Positions 43,155 to 54,165 of a stretch of 64,000 nt of DNA are shown piece after piece; the first letter of the stretch is position 1; every line of letters starts with the position of its first letter. Where the stretch lies: assembly GCF_026212465.1 (NCBI RefSeq), contig NC_080062.1, positions 4,317,001 to 4,381,000 of the forward strand, given 5' to 3'. The stretch is from Amaranthus tricolor. Taxonomy: Eukaryota > Streptophyta > Magnoliopsida > Caryophyllales > Amaranthaceae. Under the pieces are notes generated by a model, which worked only from the letters and a program-made list of their open reading frames with translations, was not told the origin of the DNA and made no database searches. The translations under genes were made by a program, and so were the position numbers.

Positions 43155-46100
43155 ATGATAAGTAGCGAAGCTAGTAGCAGCAATGGCGGTGGAGGCGAAA
43201 GTGTTGTTGTTGACGTTGGAAGGCGTCGATCAACTTGTGGTTACTGCAAATCCGGCCGTCGTACCAGTATTAGTCACGGTATCTCTCTAGACTCTAGTTT
43301 TCTCTTTGGATTTGTTTTTGAATTCAGATGAAATCATTTTCTTTCTTATTTTGGATGTGATTATAGGTTTTTCTGTTTTTAATGGATTACGACTAACGAA
43401 ATTTTGTGAAAAATTGATATCAATAATTGTTTAATTGTGAATGATATGATGATGGGAGATTTTTTCTTCTTAATTTGGAAAAAATACATCAATAACGATT
43501 TATGAAACTCAAGTTCTTTCTTGTTTAATCTTATGTTATGTGTTTGTATCGATGTCCTTGAATTAAATGCTGGAAAGGGAATTTGTGTATTTTTGGTATG
43601 TAATAAAATGTTAGTTTCAATTTAAATTTGTAGCTCTGATGTGCTTTTCACTCGCAATTACTACCTCGGTTCTAAATGATGCTTATACTCCCCGGTAGCA
43701 AAGGAAGTGTGGTGACAAGGATATGATGTGGAGAGTGAAATGAAACACTAGATCAAAGGCAAGGAAATAATGATAAAAACTTTTTACTTATAGAAGAATG
43801 AGCTCAAAGTGTTTACAATTTGAGTAAGATATAGAGGGGAGTACTTTCTAAAAACTTGACACATTTCAATTAATTAATGATCGTTACATTTTACTTTCTG
43901 AGGGAGATGTCATGTAAAATCCGTTTATTATTGTGCAAAAGGCAATGTTGTGGTATAATTGTTGTTGAATTTACTATGAATTCAAACACATAGTTGTGGG
44001 GATGAAACTATACTGTGGAATGTCTGCATATTGCTTGAAATTGTAGGATTTTATCATATGAAATAGATAATTAGATAACTACTGTTTCTTTTTAAAGAGA
44101 TGGAGTAGCTTGAAATGGTAAATGCAAACATCTCCTCGTAGGTATAGATCATCTTGCTAGAAATGTTGATGTCTTTTCTATCCATGCCTAGAAAACGACC
44201 ATAGACTTAATCTATTGTTCGTTTTTGCAGGTATTTGGGCAAACAGTCTTACAGTTTATGACTATGAAGGTTGGTTTCCTTGCGACTATGTCAAAGTTTC
44301 AGCAATTCCTTCCGAGAGACATTTATGAGTGTATATGATACTGATTATCTCTGTTTTTCTTATTGTATGATCTAAGGTTATCGAGTAGTATTCAGTTCTC
44401 ACAAGTTAGTTGATACCTGGCTTTATTGTGATTTTTTAAGACTGATCTTAGCAGAGGCACAACACAAGTACTGATATCAAGGTCTTAATCTAGGAAGGAA
44501 TAATAGTGATTAGTGACACTTGCACGAATTGATAATAGGTTTTAGGCACAAGTTGGCAAATGGGGGTTAAGTGTGAATAATAACTAGGTTCTTCATCACC
44601 TTTGAGACATGTTCAATACTAAAGGTGATTCCCTTTAAGAGTAAGACATGAAAGGTAAAAAAATTATGCAATTCAGCTTTTGCCTTGGACGAATTTCTCC
44701 CTCTCTTGCATGTAAAAAAACTAGTTTGGACTCTAGGGAAGTTTTCAGCTGAATTTCTTCTTTTTTCTTGCTCTGTTTTAGCTTTCCAAAGGGTTGAAAC
44801 TTGAAATTGTAGATTATAGACACTTTTAACTTCTCTTTTGCTCCTTGTGCGTAAGATTCCATGTGCCTTTCGTTAGGCAAATTATTCAACCCAGAAAACT
44901 TGTCTTGTCTGGTTTCCTTATTAGCTCCATTTACTAAGGAGTTGAAAGATATGAAAGAGCTTTTTATACCTGTGGAGAATTCACTAATCAATCTTTAGAT
45001 ATCATCACTGAACTTATGAAGTGAAAATTCAAGAACCCAAAGCAATAAATTTTGCTGCAATTTCTGTAATGTTATCCGTGATCCCTTGTATGTGCTGTTC
45101 AAATTTTCAACTTGGAGAAATTCCTTTGTCAATTGGCGTAGCCAAATTGTCATGTGAAAGCACAGGGTGTTGCTCTTATTTGCTATTGGTTATTTTTTGT
45201 GATTGTGTTGGACACTTTCTAAAGCTTTATGTCTTTTGGCAGAGCTTCTGGACCGCGGTTGGAGAAGATCCGGTTATTTTCTTTACAAACCTGAGTTGGA
45301 AATGGCGTGCTGTCCTGCATATACCATAAGATTGAGGGCTCAAGATTTTTCTCCTTCTAAAGAGCAAATTCGGGTTTCCAAACGAATGCAAAGGTATGAT
45401 GGGAGGATTTCTGATTTTTAATTTGACTACGTGCATAAAGCTTTGGTCAATTTTCTATGCAATAAGACCTTGTTTGTATGATAAATTATTTTTAGTTTTT
45501 GGTTTGAGATTTCAATTTGTATGTGTTAGAAGATAAATACATACATGCAACAACAACAACAATGCAACAATGCAAAGCCTTAATTGCGATGTAATTGGTT
45601 AATAAGAGATTTTCCGTGATAAAGATCATATTTTATTCGATCTAATCGATTTCATTGATCATCCACATATTTTTCCTTATTCATACATTATGCTCTACAA
45701 ATCTCAATTCATCATATCATTCTTTATTTCATTTATCCCAGTCATTTTCAACTTGCCATTTTCTCTTATAAGCCCCTCAATGGTCCAACTTTCTTATATT
45801 TTTAATCAGTTCTTTTTTAGTTTTATTTGCACATGAGTGCCGGCTGCACCTACGTGAACAATTCTCTCATTTTGTTCTTTAATATACACAACTCCAAGAT
45901 CCTTTCTTATGTCTTCAATATGCATTCAATTCGTCTTCTATGTCTACTCAATCACCTTGACAACTACCTCCATCTCCTATAATGATCTCTTATGAAAACC
46001 CATCATTTTGTCCCATATAGTATTACTAGTTGAATGAAAATTTGTTAGAATATTCCCGTTAGTCTTAGTGGAACACCTCAATCGTATGATTGTTTGTAAC

Positions 46101-49100
46101 TCTTTATTTCAACTAGTGACGTTGAATCCTATGTTTTATGTCATGATCAATATCTCTGTACTTATGAATAACTTATCTAAACTACTTGAAAAATTTACTT
46201 GGAGGGAACTTTTTTGTATCCAACTTTACAACACCTCATTTAGAGTGCACTTAGGAGTGACCAAAGTTTTTTGGTGTTCACACTTCACAGTTTTTCGTTC
46301 TTTCACTCTCTTGAAACCATGCATTTGGTTTTCTATTTTGGTTTTTATGAAGACCAAACTCTTAATATCAACCTTACTATTCCCTTTTTGATGATTTCTT
46401 TTAATTTCCTTGCTTTCCTTAACACTAATATTTTAATTATTTTTAAATATGCTCTGATTTGTGTCAATGAGACATTTCATTTACTGTATCAGTTAGTATA
46501 AATTTTTGAATCTCCACATATCTAATTTAACATTAGTTTCAGTTCTAGTTTCATCCATTAATATATTATACAATGCCATCAACATATAACATGCACTATG
46601 AAACTTCACGGTACATTCTTGTTATCTTATCTTGGACGATTGTATACACATGTGTGCAAATTCTGACCTCAATTTACATCAATTATGATCAATAAAACAT
46701 CAATTACTCCTTCATATTTTCTTAGTTTGGTCTGATCTTTCTCATACATATCTTTGACTATAGAAATACTTATGTGGCATACTTTTCTTTTCCATAACCC
46801 ATTAAAGTCTTTTTCTATATCATGTAGTACTTTATTTGTTGCCACATCACATACTTAGCTTTTATGTCCACCGACATGTAATCTACTTGATATTTGAAAA
46901 TGCTTGTGCATCTTCTTATGGGCTGTTTTATTACCCTTCCTCATGACTTCATGGGTGTGACTCATCAGCTAAATTCCCTTATAGCTAGAACAATCTTGCA
47001 TACTCCGTTAATTTTGTTGATAGGTACTATAGTGATTATCTTTCAATTTTTTGGCATTTTGTTTGTCCTCCATATCTTGGTATAGGACTTTAGTTAATCA
47101 ATTTAATCTTAACTTCAACAATTTCAAGCTTCAATAGGGATACCGTGAAGATGCACTGCTTTCTTTTATTTATTTATACTGAAACCTACTGGTATTACCT
47201 GCATCATAATGGCTTAGAAAACTATTTTTAGATCAATTCAAGGAATAATTCATGGTTGAGTTTTGACCCATATTTGGCCCCAACGGTATGATAGTTGTAT
47301 CATTCTTGTTGTCACATTGCTGTGACCGTTTTCGTAGTCACAAAAAAAAAATCACAATATTATAATTGTCTTTATTGAGATGTCTTCAGTCACCCCTCCC
47401 ATGTTAAAGTATTTCTTAACCTCTTCATTGTTGACAAGAATTTTCTGTTTATCCTTGACATATTTTACCAGTTGACCCTACCAAGATACTTTCTTTAGTG
47501 TTTGTCTCCTTTCGGCCACCCTATAAAGATCATTCTCCCTTTTTATCGATTTCAGTTACCTATATACCTCATCATACACTTTTAACTTTGTCTCACTTGG
47601 TGAATGTTTGTCTTGGTTTTGGCTTGTTATGTTTTGCAATGATAACAAAACTAGAAACAGTTTGTTGCTGATGCTTGAATCTTGTTTTTACTTAGAAAGG
47701 GGAGAATCACTAGGTGAATGTTTGTCTTGGTTTTGGCTCATTTTGAAGACCGACGATAACAAAACTAGAAACAGTTTGTTTCTGATGCTTGAATCTTGTT
47801 TTTACTTAGAAAGGGGAGAATCACTTGGTGAATGTTTGTCTTGGTTTTGGCTCATTTTGAAGACCGACGATAACAAAACTAGAAACAGTTTGTTTCTGAT
47901 GCTTGAATCTTGTTTTTACTTAGAAAAGGGAGAATCACTGCAGTAAACAGCAACTCCATGCTATTTCTATGTTTCTTTTTAAATTTTGGACAGTGGTAAA
48001 AAAAGTGACCAACTACGTGAGTCAAACTTTGACCCAGCCAAACTTCAGTATCTCACTAGGCAGTTACCTATTTGATCCCACTGTCATGACTTGTTTATTG
48101 GTAAATGTGCAGCCCAACTACTTCGGTTCTTCGGGTGACGATAACATACTTAACCTTTGTTTCTTTATTCCTTTTCCTCTCTGCTGATTGTTTCTATGAT
48201 TAATGTATAGGTACCTGGATGGAATGTGGGATGGGAAAAAAGAACCTGCAGACATATCTGGGAACTCACATGGACGCACTTACGATAGTAATTTGTCTGA
48301 CTCATCACGACTGGAATCAGGAGGAAGCAATGAACAAAAGACCAAGGAAGAAGAGCTAATGGGTTATTTATCCAAACAAATAGATAATGCATTGCAGTCA
48401 TTTGTTAAAGATAAAAATCTACCATGTGATATTCAATATCCACAAAGTATAGTAAATAAGATTTCACAGACCAAAAAGAGACGGTTAGTTAGGGGATCAG
48501 AAGATCTCTTATATACAAGCAATATTTCATTTCAGATAGCGGCTATATTGAGACGAGCAAAGTCAGATGAAAATAATGTCTTGCTGTCAAGGGGGAAGAA
48601 AGAAAGCTTAGACGAGCAAAGTTCGATGACAATTATGGATGGGTCTTCATATGATTTGTCTCCCAAATATATTTCAGAAGAGTTGACCAATGTTCTGCAG
48701 GATCTTGTAAAAGTTCCTGAAATATCAATACAAGCTTGCAATGGACACTTAAACTTTTACTCTGCAGTAAAGGGGGGCCACTCTGATGAAGAGTTTCATC
48801 TAGTTGCAGTCTCTAGAGAATCGTCAGCACAAAAAAGTAAAGAATGTGACGTGATACGTGATAAACTTCAGAGAAAGGAACGGAGGCTTGAGATCCACTT
48901 GAACAGGTCTGCTTTTGATCCTGAAGAGTTCTCACTGTTTAAAAAATATCAGATTAACGTGCACAATGATGAACCGGATGAAGTCACAGAGCAGTCATAC
49001 AGGAGGTTTCTGGTTGATTCTCCGTTCATATATGTTCCTCCATCTGGCAATGAAACTGTTCCTCCTTGTGGGTTTGGCTCTTTCCACCAACAGTATAGGA

Positions 49101-51746
49101 TTGATGGCCGACTCATTGCAGTTGGGGTGATAGATATCCTTCCTAAGTGTCTGTCGAGCGTATATTTATTCTGGGACCCTGATTTTGCCTTTTTATCCCT
49201 TGGTAAATACTCCGTACTTCAAGAAATTAGTTGGGTGAAAGAGAACCAATGTCATTACCCTAGTCTGCAATACTATTACCTTGGCTATTACATTCACTCC
49301 TGCAGCAAAATGAGATATAAAGCAGCTTATTGGCCTTCAGAACTTTTATGTCCCCTTCGTTACAAGTAAGTTTAACAAGCACAGGGTTTGCACTTTGAAA
49401 AATATATGAAATATTGTTGCAGTTGCATGCATATTAAAGTAAATGACTTTTATTCACTGAATCACCAAGGTTTTCGAATCGTAGTACTACCTTCCTTTTG
49501 TAATCATTTGATCATATGTTTGGTGCTTCCTTGGTGCCTGCCTGAGACAATTCTTTAGTAGTGTTCAGTATGTGCATAATTTTTTTATATTTTCTTTACA
49601 TGTTTTGAAGTAATAGTGGATTTAAAGGGAGGAACAAGAGGCCCTTTTTTCTGTTTTGTTTGGGTTGGGGTGATATGCTTAAACATGACGAGCATATCCT
49701 GTATGTGGACAATTCGACATTTATTCTGGCACCCTGAGTGTCTATTTTTCTGTTTGGAGATTTTGTGAAAGTCTTGGTTTCCTTTACCTAACAGAATTGA
49801 TGCTTTTCAGGTGGGTTCCATTTGATATTGCAAAACCGTTGCTTGATAGAGCAAAGTATGCTGTCTTGTCAGATTATATTGACATGCAAAAAGAGAATTC
49901 CTCATCCATCCAAGAATCAGGAAAGTTGTTGGATCAACAGAATGACGACCTTGGTGATGGAGACTTGAATGATTTTTGTGTAGGTGGAGATGATTTTAAT
50001 TCTTCAGACGAAGAAATGTTTCCTGAAATCAATGAACTTGCTGCAGATCCGATCCAGAATGATGTTGGTCGCCTTCAGCTTGATTTGAGGGGAACTCGTG
50101 TAAAATACAAGGTATATAAATTATGCTTGTATAGTTTTCAGCAAGGTTATAAAACCTTTGTTGTGTTTGGATATCAAGGGTGGATGAGAAGGTAGGGTAA
50201 GGAAAGAGAGGGAACGGGGAAGGAAAGGGACGGAGGGGAGGGGAAAGAGGACCAATGTTTTTCCTTTAAGTCTTTTGAAGTACAGAAGGATTTATATTAG
50301 ACACACAATGCCGAAGCTTTAATCTCATATGATTGGAGACGGCTACATAAACCAAAAGATTAGTTTTAGTGGTCGTCCACATGAATTCTTCTTCACCATT
50401 CATTTTGATTTACTAACATCTCAACTAGTAAATCTAAACTGTTCATATCCTTTTTCATTTCTGCCTTCTGGGTCATCTTTGGTCTTCTGCACTCTTTGAA
50501 TTTTTTAAGTCCAAATTTCTATCCTCCTTAATGCTTCGCCAATGCCGTGTGACGTGTTGTTGCACAAGCTCAAACCCTAACATTTTAAAACCCTCCTAGT
50601 CCCTTCTCTTTAAATCCTCTTATCCAAACGCATTCTTAGAAAACTATAGACTAAGATTATATACTCTAAGGAGGTGTTTGGTATAGAAAAGTAAGGAGTT
50701 AGAAACGGATTCGCTTAAGGCAATCCATTAAAGTTTGTTTGGTTTGTATTATTGTTAACAAATTCCGTTATAGTAGAGTAACAATTACCCTTAGATTGTT
50801 ACTGCACAGTTATGAGGAGAAATAGATTTGTTATTAGTTTCCTTGATTTTGAATCTCCAGTTTCTCTCTTATACAACACAACAAACAACCTTCTAGCATT
50901 TAATTCTCCATCCTCCATCATCGAACACAGACTGCAACCATACAACACCTTTTGTTTGCTTGTTCTTGATGTCACTGCCGTTGTTGAAGCCAATCATATC
51001 TATCTCTTTGCTACTTTGGCCAATTGAAAATGAAATCCAACTTCTTTCTTCTCTGATTTTGAAGAATTTGATGAGTATGTTGTAAAAAGAGGATGTTAAT
51101 TCAATTTAGGATAAGGTATGGCAATTGTATTGAATTGACAGAAGCTATTAAAAATTGAAATTCAAATTAATATGTGACAATTGAAATCCATCAACTGAAA
51201 TTCAAAAGATGAATTCCTGGGACAAAATTGTAAAAGAAGAAATATGTCTTTTACTTCAATTATTGTAGTGGTATGTTGAAGAAATATGTCTTTTACTTCA
51301 ATTATTGTAGTGGTATGTTGTGGTTGAGTAATGGTGGGAGATTGAGAGGTTGTGTTGTGGGGTGGTTGATGTGAGGGTGCTTAGACTGGTTACCGAAAAT
51401 AAATTGAGGTGTTTATTCGTGTTTTTTCAATCCTGTTACTGTTCTTCATACCAAAGACTCATTAATGATAACGCTTATCGTTATCCTTGCTCTTCCCTTT
51501 ACATTATTTTACATTTCTCATACCAAACACCTCCCAAAAGTGGTTGTTTCAATTTTATTTGGACTTTATCTTGAATGTTTAGTTGATGATGCTTATGTTG
51601 TTTCCTTTCCTCTTTGTCGTTGACTTAAGGATTTGCAACCAGGTCTTCGTCCAGCTGATCGAATGCCTCTGGAAAAACAATTATCAAGATTCATGACTGT
51701 TGTTGGTCCAGAACTCTCGGAAAAAATGGTTTATTCTCTTGGTTAG
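43155..51746 (+). CDS. ATE1: Arginyl-tRNA-protein transferase (ATE1)
   Basis: Six exons: 43155-43278, 44231-44269, 45243-45393, 48211-49365, 49811-50111 and 51630-51746. All are in phase with GT-AG junctions, giving 628 residues (Arabidopsis ATE1 has 632). The enzyme moves Arg from Arg-tRNA to N-terminal Asp/Glu or oxidised Cys, marking proteins for the PRT6 branch of the N-degron pathway. Seen: the N-terminal Cys motif (RRRSTCGYCKSGRRTSISHG), LLDRGWRRSGYFLYKPE followed by the paired Cys (CCPAYTIRL), and the C-terminal catalytic domain with RRFLVDSPF, GFGSFHQQYRIDGRLIAVGV, SSVYLFWDPDF and YYLGYYIHSC..MRYKA. The end MVYSLG matches the family. The 39-bp second exon is very short. Intron 3 (2.8 kb) and intron 5 (1.5 kb) carry repeats. 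Confidence 0.97.
45543..45590 (-). repeat. Possible RTE-type LINE tail in ATE1 intron 3
   Basis: On the minus strand it reads aattaaggctttgcattg followed by a (TTG)n tail, resembling the end at 32871-32921 in the BPP intron. The following ~1.9 kb of the intron may be diverged element sequence, but I see no recognisable protein. Confidence 0.35.
47593..47934 (+). repeat. Three tandem 114-bp units in ATE1 intron 3
   Basis: Units start at 47593, 47707 and 47821, each with tca and then ggtgaatgtttgtcttgg. Units 2 and 3 are almost identical. Unit 1 differs in a central block (cttgttatgttttgcaatga against ctcattttgaagaccgacga). Because 114 is divisible by three, an open frame of 38-residue repeats (ECLSWFWL...NKTRNSL) runs through. 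It begins and ends without splice or protein context, so it is more likely a non-coding minisatellite. Confidence 0.92.
50158..50638. mobile_element. Possible PIF/Harbinger-type (Tourist-like) MITE in ATE1 intron 5
   Basis: GTGTTTGGATA near 50163 pairs with the inverse TATCCAAACGC near 50621. The left end is followed by a GGGA-rich stretch and the right end is preceded by a complementary cccttctctttaaat segment. Target duplication is not clear. Confidence 0.4.
50670..51534. mobile_element. PIF/Harbinger-type non-autonomous element in ATE1 intron 5
   Basis: The left end GGAGGTGTTTGGTAT pairs with the exact inverse ATACCAAACACCTCC at the right. TAA (50667-50669) lies outside the left end and CAA (51535-51537) outside the right, which fits a decayed 3-bp TAA/TTA duplication. 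A 42-bp unit (gaagaaatatgtcttttact...) is tandemly duplicated at 51236 and 51278. No transposase is visible. Confidence 0.65.
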
Positions 51747-51749
51747 CTT

Positions 51750-53280
51750 TATTAATCCTAAAAGCCTGGTATGCTGTGGGAGGTCCTAATTCTATTGATC
51801 GTGTGCCATGGTGTCAATACGTGATCCTTGTATAGGATGTTGTGCAAATCATCATTATCAATTCATCGTACCCAGTAGACCCCGCTCATAAAATGTTGTG
51901 CAAATGCTGAAACAAATTTGTAAAGTAATTGCCTTTTAAAAGGGGTGCAGCAAACTTTCTGCTACTTTCTTGGAGAGGTCGGCAGTTCAATATTGGAAGC
52001 TCATCTGGGGTAGACATCGGTTGGGTGAGTTTTATGGTATATTGTAGTTTTTTTAAGAAAAAAGAATCTGATTTAGTCGACCCTGTGTCATTTGGATTAA
52101 GACTTTGGTTTTATTGTTGTCTTATTAGAGATTAAATGTTTTATCTAACACTAAGGATGGTTATAATTCGGCTTTTGATTAATTTTCTTACTGTTGAAGA
52201 AAATAATGTGTACCATATACCTAATTTATGGCAAAGCCTTCTGTTTTGATGGCTTGATGCTACCTTCCTTGACGCAGAACAAACACCCTCCTCTCTTTTA
52301 ACATTCCACCTTATCCAATCTTGTATATCTCCTTTGCTCTTCGTCAAACGTTAATGATTATGGTTGGTGAAAGGTTAAAAAAAACAACTCTAAAATAAAG
52401 AAAACTATTTTAATCAATCAAGGCTCGTATAGACTTCGTTTTGGCACTTTTGAATTTTGATGTTTAGTAGCACAAGCGAATAACCTCAAGAGTTATATAC
52501 AAGCATTAAATATATTTTCTCGTATGATATTATTTTTAAGATTTTTTTTTTCAATTATTTTGCACTCTTCTAGTAGTAGTGGAAAATGTCATTCCATATC
52601 AAATTCTTATAACAAGGAGAAGCAGGAAAAACTAAACAATAACAAAGTATTTCCAAGGCTTTATTTTTTTAATTACAAAGTAAGCTAAAGAAAAAAAAGA
52701 TTATGTGAGAATAGAATTTAAAAGGCTGAGAATTGAGATTTGACTCGGTAAAAGTGATATATGTTTTAATTCAGACAAAATTCTATTGTTTGAGGGTTCA
52801 TTATTTAATTTCTAGGATTGAGAATGACTATATGACAATCAAAATACTGTAATTTAGTAATATTTTTTTCCTACGTCTTAATATTATCAAACACAGTTCA
52901 ACACATGAAAAGTTAACATAAATGTAATATTAAGATGATTCCTTCATTTTTGGACTTTTTTAAAAAAATTGGAGTAACATTTTTGAACTTGTTAAAGCTC
53001 TACGTTACTTAGTTTAGTTAAACTGAAATAATATTAAATACTATAATGGTACCATTATATATGTAATGGACAAAGCATAAATAAGCAATCATAAAAAAAT
53101 GAAATTTTAAACTTTTCTACCCGAAAATACGGAAATCATGTATTAACTTAGTAGTTGAATACAATACAATAATACGAGTTTGATTCACCAATACAATAAC
53201 GAGGATCAATTTTCCATCCCTTTTGATCATAATGGATTATCCTGACTCCGAAATCAAAAAACTAAAAATAGAACACCAAA
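51750..53280. other. Intergenic region between ATE1 and the MLKL-type gene
   Basis: The first part is likely ATE1 3' untranslated sequence. The rest is AT-rich with no recognisable gene. Frames at 51929-52135 and 52141-52347 have no family features. Confidence 0.45.
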
Positions 53281-53285
53281 CCCAA

Positions 53286-53297
53286 TATTTATAAAAG
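53286..53297 (+). promoter_or_regulatory. Candidate TATA box for the MLKL-type gene
   Basis: TATTTATAAAAG lies about 240 bp before a good splice donor (aacag then gtatat at 53570), which would end a non-coding first exon. This is inference from position and sequence. Another promoter is possible. Confidence 0.35.
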
Positions 53298-53669
53298 AAG
53301 CCTCCAAAAAAAAAGAAAAAAAACTGCTGTCATTTGATACCTGTTGCTGTTGGATTCATTAAAATCTCCCTTAATATCCTCCAGGAATGGGAGGATTCTC
53401 ATATGATCATCATTCATCAGTTGGAATTTTGTAAATATCTTAATTTGATTTTGATTTTCTTCTACTATTCAAAGAAAATGGGGAAAAGCAATAAACTTTA
53501 TGATGAATTGCTCTTACCCTGAATTGCACCCTACAGAAAACTCAGCCTCTCATACACTTTGATTAACAGGTATATATTCTCCTTATTTATCTTTTTCATC
53601 TTATTATGATCATCCTTTTTTTATAAATTTTGTTACATGGTACATACATTTTTCATTAAACCCAGTTTC

Positions 53670-53703
<34 letters not shown>

Positions 53704-53716
53704 TGTGTTTTTTTTG
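53670..53716. repeat. Poly-T and (GT)n run
   Basis: About 20 T, then nine GT units, then T again, in the inferred leader intron of the MLKL-type gene. The pyrimidine run lies upstream of the first copy of the triplicated acceptor. Confidence 0.9.
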
Positions 53717-54165
53717 TGGCCCTGAAAAACAAAAACCGTAAATCATTTTTTTGACATTGTTGTAAAATTTTGATTTTTCTGGGCAGAAAATGTAGTGTTA
53801 GGAAGTATGAATGCTTTAATGATATTACAAGAAAATGATCAGTTTTTTTTCCCTTTCATAAAAGAGGCCCTAAAAACAAAAACCATAATGCATTTTTTAA
53901 TATTGTTGTAAATTTTTGATTTTTCGGGGCATAAAATGGATGTTTAGGAAGTATGAATGCTTTAATGATATTACAAGAAAATGACCATTTTTTTTTTTGT
54001 TATTTAATAAAAGAGGCTCTAAAAACAAAAACCCTAATGCATTTTTTAATATTATTTGTAAAATTTTGATTTTCTGGGTAGAAAATGGAGCAATTCAGGC
54101 AAATAGGAGGAGTTTTAGGAAGCATGAATGCCTTAATGATATTACAAGAACGAGATCAGCTAAAT
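53717..54165 (+). repeat. Triplicated ~147-bp module: intron end, acceptor and start codon of MLKL
   Basis: Three tandem copies share gaggc.ctaaaaacaaaaacc, ttgtaaa.ttttgatttt.., a gggcag/gggcat/gggtag acceptor position, aaaATG, and taggaag.atgaatgc.ttaatg. The ATGs are at 53790, 53936 and 54085 (spacing 146 and 149). Copies 1 and 2 lack the ~25 bases after the ATG that exist in the gene, and their frames stop at once: ATG-TAG in copy 1, ATG-GAT-GTT-TAG in copy 2. Copy 3 is the real gene start. The acceptor AG is intact in copies 1 and 3 and mutated to AT in copy 2. Confidence 0.9.

Noticed and set aside
44635..44991. 118-residue minus-strand frame in ATE1 intron 2
   Set aside because: No domain, low-information composition, and confined to an intron whose flanking exons splice cleanly.
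46068..47085. Several ~60-110-residue frames inside ATE1 intron 3
   Set aside because: They are hydrophobic, AT-driven frames without splice signals or homology that I recognise. Nearby sequence is probably old transposon DNA.
47593..47934. Possible CRISPR-like array or repeat-protein gene
   Set aside because: The repeats are contiguous with no spacers, there are only three units, and the setting is a plant intron. The open frame results from a unit length divisible by three.
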